Source: Chloroflexota bacterium
GTDB lineage: Bacteria > Chloroflexota > Anaerolineae > UBA1429
Assembly (NCBI GenBank): GCA_012513595.1
Contig: JAAZBY010000573.1
Location: 1-17,419, forward strand
Direction: 5' to 3'
DNA length: 17,419 nucleotides
The notes under the pieces: generated by a model
What the model was told of the DNA's origin: nothing
Database searches by the model: none
What the model saw: the letters and a program-made list of their open reading frames with translations, nothing else
Shown: positions 6,950-14,042 of the stretch, one piece after another
Position numbering within the stretch: position 1 is the stretch's first letter
Layout: each line of letters opens with the position of its first letter
Made by a program: the position numbers and the translations under genes

Positions 6950-7013
6950 GCCCAAGAACCTGTCCGGCGGCGGCACCCCATCCATCCACAACGCGACGTT
7001 GGGGGTCAGTGCC

Positions 7014-7709
7014 ATGGTCGAGGCCACCCATCACACCCTTCGTGAGCTCCCGGAGGACGAGCGGCCCCGCGAGCGCCTGCGCACCCACGGCGAGGCGGCC
7101 CTCAGCAACACCGAGCTGATCGCCATCGCCCTGCAGACCGGTTCACAAGGAGAGAACGTCGTCTCGTTGGCCCAGCGGTTGCTGGCGACCTTCCACGGCC
7201 TGGCCGGCCTGGCCTCGGCCAGCGTCGGGCAGCTGTGCCAGGTACCGGGCATCGGCCCGGCCAAAGCCGCCCAGATCAAGGCCGCGCTCGAACTGGGGCG
7301 GCGCCTGGTGGCCAGCGGCGGGGATGCCCGCCCGCGCATCTCCAGCCCCGCGGAGGCCGCCACGCGCTTCCTGGCCGAGATGTCCACCGCCGCCCAGGAA
7401 GAGCTGCGCGTCATGCTGCTGGACACCAAAAACCAGGTCCTGCGCACCCACACCGTCTACGTCGGAACCGTGAACACGTCGATGGTCCGCCCAGCCGAGG
7501 TCTTTCGCGAACCGATCAAGGACAACGCACCCTCGGTGATCATCGCCCACAACCATCCCAGCGGTGACCCCTCGCCGAGCGCCGAGGACTTGGAGGTCAC
7601 CCGGGAGCTCATCCGCCTGGGCAAGACCCTCGGCATCAAGGTGTTGGATCATCTCATCATCGGCAGGCAGCGCTACGTCAGCCTGCAGGAATACGGCCTG
7701 GAATTCTAG
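7014..7709 (+). CDS. radC: RadC family JAB/MPN-domain protein
   Basis: This 231-residue protein has the usual RadC layout. It opens with LRELPEDERPRERL, followed by helix-hairpin-helix-type sequence around LCQVPGIGPAKAAQIKAALELGRRL (residues 74-98; key residues the two glycines of PGIGPAKA). The C-terminal MPN+/JAMM domain has the zinc-binding motif HNHPSGDPSPSAED (His179, His181, Asp192). Length matches the family (about 220-230). ATG 7014 follows a GGGGG ribosome site and the promoter above. RadC was named for repair, but the role is unresolved; the JAMM fold suggests a metal-dependent hydrolase acting near DNA. It is the first gene of a three-gene operon. Confidence 0.95.
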   Translation: MVEATHHTLRELPEDERPRERLRTHGEAALSNTELIAIALQTGSQGENVVSLAQRLLATFHGLAGLASASVGQLCQVPGIGPAKAAQIKAALELGRRLVASGGDARPRISSPAEAATRFLAEMSTAAQEELRVMLLDTKNQVLRTHTVYVGTVNTSMVRPAEVFREPIKDNAPSVIIAHNHPSGDPSPSAEDLEVTRELIRLGKTLGIKVLDHLIIGRQRYVSLQEYGLEF

Positions 7710-7719
7710 GAGTCCGTCG

Positions 7720-8493
7720 ATGCCCATCAATCTACCGACCCGTCACAACGAGAACCTCGCCAAGGTGCTCGAGATCGTCAACGCCGACCGCGAGCTGCAC
7801 CAGCTGTGGAAGTGCGCCAACGTGACGGCCGTGGACCGCTCCGGGATCACTGACCACGGTGAGGTACACATCCGCATCGTGGCCAACATTGCCCTGAAGA
7901 TGCTGCGCCTCCTCGACGAGGGCCAGGTGCCCATGAGCGTCGTGCAGAACTATGGGCTGACGGTCAAGGAGGCCGAGATCATCGTCTTCCTGGCCGCCTG
8001 CTTCCACGACCTGGGCATCAGCATCCACCGCAACCATCACGAGAACCACAGCCTCTTCCTGGCCGACCGCAAGGCGCGGGAGATCCTCGCCGACATCTAT
8101 GACGTCGAGGAGCGCACGATCCTCGTCTCCGAAGTGCTGCACGCGGTGGCCGCACACCGGGCCGACGAGACCTGCCTGACCACCGAGGCCAGCATCCTGA
8201 AGGTGGCCGACGCGCTGGACATGACCAAGGGGCGCTCGCGCATTCCGTTCGAGTCGGGATCGGTCAACATCCACTCGGTCTCGGCAGCCGCCATCGACCA
8301 GGTCATCCTGGAGCGCGGCGTCACCAAGCCGGTGCACATCGAAGTGGTGATGAACAACTCTGCGGGGATCTTTCAGCTCGACGAGCTGCTCAAGCGCAAG
8401 ATCCGCATGTCCACCCTGGTGCCCCATATCGAACTGGTGGCCAAGGTCGAGGGAGAGATCGAAAAGCGCCTCATCGAGATCTACTCGCTCTAG
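7720..8493 (+). CDS. HD-domain metal-dependent phosphohydrolase
   Basis: A 257-residue HD-superfamily protein with the expected metal-ligand series: His46 (DHGEVH), His96-Asp97 in ACFHDLGI, a histidine-rich stretch HRNHHENH (103-110), His141, His146 in AHRADE, and Asp164 in KVADALDM. Such proteins hydrolyse phosphate esters or cyclic or modified nucleotides; the substrate here is not evident. The C-terminal 80 residues (VNIHSV...EKRLIEIYSL) form an extra alpha/beta region outside the HD core. ATG 7720 has AGGAG overlapping the radC stop codon, so translation is probably coupled to RadC. The frame runs upstream into radC, but that part is a shadow. Confidence 0.85.
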   Translation: MPINLPTRHNENLAKVLEIVNADRELHQLWKCANVTAVDRSGITDHGEVHIRIVANIALKMLRLLDEGQVPMSVVQNYGLTVKEAEIIVFLAACFHDLGISIHRNHHENHSLFLADRKAREILADIYDVEERTILVSEVLHAVAAHRADETCLTTEASILKVADALDMTKGRSRIPFESGSVNIHSVSAAAIDQVILERGVTKPVHIEVVMNNSAGIFQLDELLKRKIRMSTLVPHIELVAKVEGEIEKRLIEIYSL

Positions 8494-8503
8494 AGGAGGA
8501 TCG

Positions 8504-9046
8504 GTGGGAGAGGTGCAGGCGCCGTCGCCCGTCAAACTGGTCGTCGGGATGCTCAGCCTGGCGCCCGACCGCTTCCTGGAGGCCGAGCGGGCCCTCGCGG
8601 AGGTCTATGGGCCCATCGACTACCGCAGCCCGGCGCTCCCCTTTGCCTACACCGACTATTATGAACGCGAGTTGGGGGCGGGCCTTCAGCGGGTCTTTGT
8701 CGCCTTTCGCAACCTGATCGACCCCGCCAGCCTGGCCAGGATCAAGGTACACACCAACGCCCTGGAGGACGGCTGGAAGGAGGGGGGTCGCCGGCGCATC
8801 AACCTGGACCCCGGCTACCTCTGCGGGGGCAAGCTCGTGCTGGCCACCACCAAGGACCATGCCCACCGGCTGTACCTCGGCGAGGGGATCTATGCCGAGG
8901 TGACCTTGGCCTATCGCCACGGTGCTTGGCAGCCCTGGCCGTGGACCTACCCCGACTATCGCTCCGAGGAGTATGCCGCCATCCTGTCCGTGATCCGCGC
9001 CCTGTACATGGCGCAACTGCGGGCCCTCTCGGCGCGCGCCGAGTAG
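8504..9046 (+). CDS. DUF4416 family protein
   Basis: This 180-residue protein matches the DUF4416 pattern: an N-terminal PVKLVVGMLS, then LPFAYTDYYERELG, INLDPGYLCGGKLVLATTKD and RLYLGEGIYAEVTLAY, ending WPWTYPDYRSEEY. The family has no established activity that I know of. It starts with GTG 8504, with a strong AGGAGGA immediately upstream and only 10 nt after the HD gene's stop, so it is the last gene of the radC operon. It ends AE-stop, one base from the stop of the convergent FecR-like gene. Confidence 0.88.
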   Translation: MGEVQAPSPVKLVVGMLSLAPDRFLEAERALAEVYGPIDYRSPALPFAYTDYYERELGAGLQRVFVAFRNLIDPASLARIKVHTNALEDGWKEGGRRRINLDPGYLCGGKLVLATTKDHAHRLYLGEGIYAEVTLAYRHGAWQPWPWTYPDYRSEEYAAILSVIRALYMAQLRALSARAE

Positions 9047-9057
9047 GCTACTCGGCG
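9037..9057. repeat. Palindrome formed by the two convergent stop-codon ends
   Basis: CGCCGAGTA (9037-9045) and TACTCGGCG (9049-9057) are perfect complements around a 3-nt GGC loop. The DUF4416 and FecR-like genes both end with codons GCC GAG TAG, and their coding ends together build the hairpin. There is no T-run. It may serve as a bidirectional 3' end or RNA-stabilising stem. Confidence 0.6.
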
Positions 9058-10244
9058 ATCAGGCTCACGTCCGCAATGAGGCTGTCATAGTCCCAGCCGG
9101 AGGCGTAGATGCGGATCGCCACGATCCGGTAGGGGCGCGGCAACAGCTCCAGCAGGTTGGGGGACTCGAAGGGGAACCACTGATCCTTGGCGATCTCCTG
9201 GCCGTAGGTCGTCGGGTTGCCGGCGTCGTTCTGGTAGTAAAAGCCGTGCACCCACTCCGCCTGGCTGTCGTAGGCGTCCCGGTAGGTGATGCGCACCATC
9301 AGGGGGAACTCGGAGCTCAGGTAGCCGCCGCCCGAGAGGCTCTGGTGGCGCACCTTGACGTTGGCCCGCAGCACCAGCGAGCTCATGTCGTTCACCTCGC
9401 GGTCGATGCGCTGCTCGATCACCGTCTCGCAGTGGTTCCCCGTCCCGCCGATGCGCAGAAAGCGCACGGCGCGCCGGCGGTCATCGACCACTCCCTCGAC
9501 GGAGCCATCCACATCGCCCCCATCGTTGCCCTGGTCGTTGTAGATGGTCCACACCTCGCTGAGGGGCGTCTGCAGGTCCCCGTCGACCAACAGGTCACGG
9601 GCCGAATCGGTGGGCGTGTGGGGGCTCTGGCCGACCGTTACCAGGGTGCGCTGCCGGGCGCCCAGGCCGACCGATTGGCCCTGCGCGGTGACCAGCGCTT
9701 CCCCGCGGTTAGCGGTGACGTCGGTGCGCTCGTTGGTCACGTCCAGCACGTAGCTCCCATCCGCGGCCAACGTCGTCTGCGCGTGGGTGGTGGTCACGCC
9801 AAAGTCGAGGGGTGATTCGAGCGCGAGCGCCGTGCCAATATGCACGCGCCCGCCCAGCAGGCTGACCGCGATGGCGCTGGGCCCCACGCCCCAGCGGTAG
9901 CGCGGTGCGCGCATGCGATCGATGCGGACGGTCGTCCCGCGGGCCAGGTGCAGGTTGGAAAAGTCGAAGAAGGTGATCACCGCTTCGGAGGTCTCGTCGA
10001 CGCGGACAACCGTACCCTCTGAGATGACCGTAGTCCCCCCCTTGCCCAGGGGTGTGGCCCCGCTGCCGACCGCCGGCTCCACGACCACCGTGCCGGCCAG
10101 CGACTCGACGACGGCCTTCTCCCGGCGCACGGCGTTGCGCACGTAGGCCCGGGCCCCCAACGGCACCGCCACCGCCAGCACGCAGAAGAAGAGGAAGGCG
10201 CTCCACAGCACGATCCAGGCCACCCGTTCGCGATTCTGGTTCAT
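9048..10244 (-). CDS. Membrane-anchored FecR-like domain protein
   Basis: This 398-residue protein has one N-terminal transmembrane helix (about 10-32, AWIVLWSAFLFFCVLAVAVP) after a short basic cytoplasmic end, leaving the rest outside. Residues 45-205 show a FecR-like beta-rich domain (VVESLAGTVVVEP, VVRVDETSEAVITFFD, LHLARGTTVRI, LGARQRTLVTVG). Residues 218-398 look like a jelly-roll or carbohydrate-binding-like beta sandwich beginning LLVDGDLQTPLSEVW. It is not a canonical TonB-system FecR: no sigma factor or receptor gene is nearby. ATG 10244 lies 3 nt after the acylphosphatase stop, so the two are co-transcribed. A surface-sensing or binding role is inferred. Confidence 0.75.
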   Translation of the reverse strand: MNQNRERVAWIVLWSAFLFFCVLAVAVPLGARAYVRNAVRREKAVVESLAGTVVVEPAVGSGATPLGKGGTTVISEGTVVRVDETSEAVITFFDFSNLHLARGTTVRIDRMRAPRYRWGVGPSAIAVSLLGGRVHIGTALALESPLDFGVTTTHAQTTLAADGSYVLDVTNERTDVTANRGEALVTAQGQSVGLGARQRTLVTVGQSPHTPTDSARDLLVDGDLQTPLSEVWTIYNDQGNDGGDVDGSVEGVVDDRRRAVRFLRIGGTGNHCETVIEQRIDREVNDMSSLVLRANVKVRHQSLSGGGYLSSEFPLMVRITYRDAYDSQAEWVHGFYYQNDAGNPTTYGQEIAKDQWFPFESPNLLELLPRPYRIVAIRIYASGWDYDSLIADVSLIAE

Positions 10245-10247
10245 GAA

Positions 10248-10541
10248 TCAGTGCACCTCGAAACGGTCGTACTGGCCACGCGGCTCATCCCAGCGCACCT
10301 CCACCCGCTCCACACGGGCCAGCGTCGGCCCCCGCTCCAGCCAGGAAAGCAGCCTGCGGAGCGCCTCAGGGGAACCTTCCGCCAGCAGCTCCACCGTGCC
10401 GTCCCAGCGGTTGGTCACATACCCCACCAGGCCTAGGTGGATGGCCGTGTCCTGGGTATAGGCGCGAAAGCCCACACCCTGCACGCGGCCATGTACCACG
10501 GCATACAGGGCCTTTCTCGTTTGCTCCGTGGCAGGGTCCAT
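10248..10541 (-). CDS. acyP: Acylphosphatase
   Basis: This 97-residue small enzyme hydrolyses carboxyl-phosphate bonds in acyl phosphates. The signature VHGRVQGVGFRAYTQ contains the phosphate-binding arginine (Arg26), and GYVTNRWDGTVEL contains the catalytic asparagine (Asn44); both are intact. Length is typical (about 90-100). ATG 10541 has GAGG 9 nt upstream. It lies 48 nt after the HEAT-repeat gene and 3 nt before the FecR-like gene, so it is probably in one transcript with them; no functional link to either is evident. Confidence 0.95.
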   Translation of the reverse strand: MDPATEQTRKALYAVVHGRVQGVGFRAYTQDTAIHLGLVGYVTNRWDGTVELLAEGSPEALRRLLSWLERGPTLARVERVEVRWDEPRGQYDRFEVH

Positions 10542-10589
10542 TAGGGCTTGCCTCGCCGTCCGCGCGACGCAGACCTCGCCAACAAGGGG

Positions 10590-11654
10590 CTAGTCGAGGT
10601 CGAGGGTCTCACCGCGCCAGTAGGCATCCTCTTCTTCGTCTCGCTCGTCTTCGGCGAAAGCGGCGTCGTCATCGTCGTCCTGGTCGTACTCGTCGAGGGC
10701 ATCCTCGTCGCTGTGCGCCTCGGGTATCTCGTGGAGCATGAGGTCCAGCGGGCGCTCGGCAAAGCCCATCTCATCCAGCGCCTCCGACGCGGCCACGCTG
10801 AGGGCTTCGTCATCGCTGGCGGCATAGCGCTGCAGCACGGTGCGCGCCCGCCTGCCGCCGATCTGGCCAAGCGCCCAGATGGCCATCTCCTGGACCTCGG
10901 CGTCAGGGTCGCCGATCATGGCCACCAACCGCTCGACCGCCTTGCGCAGCTGCATCTCGCCGGCCGCCCGCGCGGCCTCATAGCGCATGGAAGGCGACTC
11001 GCTGGTCAGCTCGGCCAGGACCGTCTCGGTCCAGACGCTGTCGGCGTTGCGCCCCATAGCAAAGACGGCGCTCTCGCGCATCAGGGCGTCGTCATCGTCA
11101 TAGGCGCGCTCGATCAGTGCCCGCACCCAGTCCTCAGTCCCGTGGGCTACCGCCTCGACGGCTCGGCGCCGTACCTCCACGTGTTCCTGCCCGTCGTTCA
11201 GGCAGGCCCGCAGCGCCGCCTCGATGCGCTGCCCGAGGCGAGCGGGCAGTACGTCGCACACTATCAGCCAGAGATAGCGCCCCAGCGACATCGCCGCCGC
11301 GGCGCGCACCATGGTGTCCGGGTCGGAGGCCAAGAAGCGCAGCATCGGCCCGACCAGGTCGACGCCCTCATCCTCCCAGAGGCCCTCGATGGCCAGGCGG
11401 CGAATAGCCGGGTCCGGGTCACCAAGGAAAGGGCGGAACAGGTCGGCAAAGTCCAGCTCAAAGTTCTCCTCAGCCGACCGCACCATCAGGTCAAACAGCT
11501 CGCGCTTGCGCGCGGTGCGATCCTGCCCCAATCGGGCGACAAAGGCGTCAATCTCCTCGCGGGTGGGCCCAGAAAGGCCCGCGACCATCCCGGAGTGCAG
11601 TATGCCCTGCTGCGACAGGGCGTTCTCAAGGCACTCACTGAAATCGGATAACAT
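10590..11654 (-). CDS. HEAT-repeat protein with long acidic C-terminal tail (354 aa)
   Basis: Residues from about 85 to 300 contain several HEAT/PBS-lyase-like repeats, for example DPDPAIRRLAIEGLWE, DPDTMVRAAAAMSLGRY, EVRRRAVEAVAHG, SPSMRYEAARAAGEMQ and DAEVQEMAIWALGQIGG. The last 45 residues form an extremely acidic low-complexity tail (YDQDDDDDAAFAEDERDEEE) ending WRGETLDLD. No signal peptide or membrane segment is seen, so a cytoplasmic scaffold is likely, with the tail mimicking nucleic acid or binding a basic partner. It is 86 nt downstream of the site-2 protease gene on the same strand. It is unrelated in detail to the smaller HEAT protein at 3179-3811. Confidence 0.82.
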   Translation of the reverse strand: MLSDFSECLENALSQQGILHSGMVAGLSGPTREEIDAFVARLGQDRTARKRELFDLMVRSAEENFELDFADLFRPFLGDPDPAIRRLAIEGLWEDEGVDLVGPMLRFLASDPDTMVRAAAAMSLGRYLWLIVCDVLPARLGQRIEAALRACLNDGQEHVEVRRRAVEAVAHGTEDWVRALIERAYDDDDALMRESAVFAMGRNADSVWTETVLAELTSESPSMRYEAARAAGEMQLRKAVERLVAMIGDPDAEVQEMAIWALGQIGGRRARTVLQRYAASDDEALSVAASEALDEMGFAERPLDLMLHEIPEAHSDEDALDEYDQDDDDDAAFAEDERDEEEDAYWRGETLDLD

Positions 11655-11740
11655 GCTCGTCTCTCACTCGTTAGTCAGAAGGTGCTGCTGTCGCTGCGGG
11701 AACGCAGGCGGCCGCACCCTTTGCTCTGCCTGGTATGCCG

Positions 11741-12775
11741 CTACCCGATGTAGCGCATATAGTCCGCCACCGTAATGACCACCATGACGAGAAGCAGGAG
11801 GACCATGCCGATCGCATGGACCATGCTCTCCTTCTCCGGTGGCACCCTCTTCCCCCGCCGCAGGAGTTCTAGCACGATAAACACGAGCTTGCCGCCGTCC
11901 AGAGCGGGCAGGGGCAGCAGGTTCAGCAGGAACAGGTTGACGCTCAGCGAGGCGGCAAACTGGGCCAGGCGCACGATGCCGGTCTCGGCGGCCTTGGCCG
12001 TCATGGTATAGATGCCGATGACGCCCGTCAGCTGTAGGTCCAGCTGGCGACGGATGGCCGCCTGGATAGCCCAGATGATGTTCTCCGCAGTATACAGCGT
12101 CGCGCGAAAGCCCATCGGCACGGCCTGCCAGACCGGGAACGAGCGCCGCGCAAAGGGCAGGTGGAGAGAGATGCCCACGGCGCCCTCGTTCTCGGGTGCG
12201 TTCACCCGCGGCGTAATGGTGATGGGGGGCAGCGTGTGCCCCTCGCGCTCGACGACGAATGCAATCGGCTGCCCCAGATGGTCCTGGATGATGGCCACGA
12301 CCTCGTCAGAGTCGTCGATCGGCTCACCGGCGATAGAGATGATGTTGTCGTATGGTTGCAGGCCGGCCTCTTCCGCCGGCGAGCCGGCGGCCACCATCAG
12401 GATGCCCGCGCCAGGCTCGTCCACCTGCACGAGGGTGCCGTACAGATACGTGGCCGTAAAGAGCGTGAAAGCCAGCAACAAGTTCATGAGCGAGCCGGCC
12501 GAGTGCACCAGCGTGCGCGCCAGGCGGCTCTTGGCCGCCAGGCTGTTGGGGTTGCTGGGGTCCTCCTCGGCGAGCCGCACAAAGCCACCGATGGGCAGCC
12601 AGTTCAGAGTGATGCTCGTTCCGCGCCAGGTGCCCAGCTTGGCCAGCCTCGGCGGGAAGCCAAAGCCGAACTCGTCGACCTGTACGCCGGCCAGCCTGGC
12701 CGCCAGAAAGTGGCCCAGCTCGTGGATAAAGACCAGCGAGCCGAACACCACGACAAATGCGATTGGACCCGTCAT
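11741..12775 (-). CDS. rseP: RIP / site-2 protease, M50 family (RseP-like)
   Basis: This 344-residue intramembrane zinc metalloprotease has all core motifs: HELGH (18-22) in the first transmembrane helix, a conserved GFGFPPRLAKLG and PIGGFVRLAEED region (37-72), one PDZ domain (about 120-195, AAGSPAEEAGLQPYDNI), and NLLPLPALDGG (285-295) with the third zinc ligand Asp293. The last helix is about 322-337. It has one PDZ domain rather than the two of E. coli RseP, common outside Proteobacteria. RIP proteases release anti-sigma factors or process signal peptides; no anti-sigma gene is seen nearby. ATG 12775 is preceded by AGGAA and sits 81 nt after the IPK gene. Confidence 0.93.
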   Translation of the reverse strand: MTGPIAFVVVFGSLVFIHELGHFLAARLAGVQVDEFGFGFPPRLAKLGTWRGTSITLNWLPIGGFVRLAEEDPSNPNSLAAKSRLARTLVHSAGSLMNLLLAFTLFTATYLYGTLVQVDEPGAGILMVAAGSPAEEAGLQPYDNIISIAGEPIDDSDEVVAIIQDHLGQPIAFVVEREGHTLPPITITPRVNAPENEGAVGISLHLPFARRSFPVWQAVPMGFRATLYTAENIIWAIQAAIRRQLDLQLTGVIGIYTMTAKAAETGIVRLAQFAASLSVNLFLLNLLPLPALDGGKLVFIVLELLRRGKRVPPEKESMVHAIGMVLLLLVMVVITVADYMRYIG

Positions 12776-12856
12776 ACTGCTGTTCCTCGATAGGCCCGCT
12801 GCGGTGGCGGCCAGGCGTCTGGAGGCAAGTGCCCCGCCCTGGCAGCCCCGTACAGG

Positions 12857-13663
12857 CTACTGCCGAATAACTGTGCCCTCGCCGAGGGCCTCACCACACA
12901 AAGCCCGCGCTACGAGCCCCTCGCGCGCCCCCGAGATCAGCTGCACCGTCAGCCCTGGCACCGTCTGTACCAGCGCGGCCAGTGTGCGGACCTTGCTCAG
13001 CATCCCGCCCGTTACGTCTACGCCGTGCGAGGCGCCGAGCATCCCCACCACCTCATCATAGTTGCCGGAGTGGACCTCAGGAATGCGCAGGGCCTGGGCA
13101 GAGCGGTGGGGGTCCTGCGTGTACACGCCGTCCACCTCACCCACCATGATAATGCGCTGCGGGCGAATGTGCCGTGCCAGATGCGTGAAGATCTGCTCCG
13201 TCGAGACGATGGTGCAGCCGCGTACCGTGTCGATGGCCACGTCTCCATACACGAGCGGCACCACGCCGCGCGCCAGGAGCTCTTCCACCACGTCGACGGC
13301 CATCGACTCGAGCGCCCCATCCCGGCAGCGCGCCGAGGCCGACGGCTGCACCGCCACCACCCGCAGCCCCGCCGCCAGCAGGGCATCAGTCACCAGCCGG
13401 TTCAGGCGGGCCGCCGCCGCCGCAGTGGCCGCATAGCCAAACCAGTCGCCTCCGCAGCCCTCACGGACGCCGTACTTGGCCGCCTCAAAGTGGCCGAATG
13501 AGCCGCTCCCGTGCCCCAGCAGCAGGCGCAGGTCGGGCCGCGCCGCCAGCGCTGCGGCGATCTCTGCCGCGGCCCGTTCGATCACCGCCGGGCGAGGCGT
13601 CTGGTAGCGCTCTTTGTCGGTGATCAGCGAGCCACCGAGCTTGAGAAAGACCACCTCAGCCAA
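12857..13663 (-). CDS. ipk: Isopentenyl phosphate kinase
   Basis: This 268-residue amino-acid-kinase-fold enzyme phosphorylates isopentenyl phosphate to isopentenyl diphosphate with ATP. Visible features are FLKLGGSLITDK (Lys8, Lys17), GHGSGSFGHFEAAKYG with the IPK-type histidine (His58) that distinguishes it from other amino-acid kinases, VYGDVAIDT, GEVDGVYTQDP (Asp178 region) and DVTGGMLSK (Lys224). The preferred start is TTG 13663, with GAGGA 8 nt upstream, giving MAEVVFLKLGG and an 8-nt overlap with the preceding DUF126 gene; GTG 13654 is an alternative. The longer open frame to 13750 reads through the upstream gene and lacks family similarity. It lies directly downstream of the AcnX/DUF126 pair, so it catalyses the last step of the block. 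Confidence 0.95.
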   Translation of the reverse strand: MAEVVFLKLGGSLITDKERYQTPRPAVIERAAAEIAAALAARPDLRLLLGHGSGSFGHFEAAKYGVREGCGGDWFGYAATAAAAARLNRLVTDALLAAGLRVVAVQPSASARCRDGALESMAVDVVEELLARGVVPLVYGDVAIDTVRGCTIVSTEQIFTHLARHIRPQRIIMVGEVDGVYTQDPHRSAQALRIPEVHSGNYDEVVGMLGASHGVDVTGGMLSKVRTLAALVQTVPGLTVQLISGAREGLVARALCGEALGEGTVIRQ

Positions 13664-14042
13664 AGCGCAGGTCCTCACCGTCGATCTCGACGCGCATGCC
13701 CGTGCGCAGGAGAGAGATGTCCACCATGTCGACCATCGGGATGCCGGCAATAAGCGCTCCGACGGCCACGATCGCCTCGCTCTCGGCGTTCACGATGGCG
13801 GCCGGCGCCCGCCCGGCCCGGGCCAGGCGGTAGATCGTGTAAGAGCCGACCGTGCTGCCCTTGCCCTGCGGGAACACCAACACCCGCCCGGCGACCGACT
13901 GGCCGGCCAGCGGATGCCCCGCCTCCACCACGACGCCCGTATCGGGATCAACACCCCCCAGGAAGCCGATGGCCGCCTCGCTCACCAGAGCGATCCCCGC
14001 CGCCCGCCCGGGCACCACTGCCCTTCCCCTGATCTCTTTCAT
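13656..14042 (-). CDS. Aconitase-X swivel/small subunit (DUF126), probable phosphomevalonate dehydratase small subunit
   Basis: This 128-residue swivelling-domain subunit partners the aconitase-X large subunit. Family features are KEIRGRAVVPGRAAGIALVS, the phosphate-binding-like loop FPQGKGSTVGSY (58-68), and GIPMVDMVDI. Alone it is not catalytic; the two subunits close over the [4Fe-4S] cluster. ATG 14042 follows the large subunit's TAG with no gap, so translational coupling is very likely, giving 1:1 dosage. Split large/small AcnX is also the arrangement of cis-3-hydroxyproline dehydratases, but the adjoining IPK and UbiD genes point to phosphomevalonate dehydratase. Confidence 0.9.
   Translation of the reverse strand: MKEIRGRAVVPGRAAGIALVSEAAIGFLGGVDPDTGVVVEAGHPLAGQSVAGRVLVFPQGKGSTVGSYTIYRLARAGRAPAAIVNAESEAIVAVGALIAGIPMVDMVDISLLRTGMRVEIDGEDLRFG

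Noticed and set aside
10630..10740. Repetitive-looking TCGTC/CGTCG stretch as a possible tandem repeat
   Set aside because: It is the codon pattern of the acidic Asp/Glu tail of the HEAT protein, not an independent repeat.
10548..11651. Plus-strand open frame antisense to the 354-residue HEAT protein
   Set aside because: The HEAT repeats are clear on the minus strand; the opposite frame has no recognisable domain.
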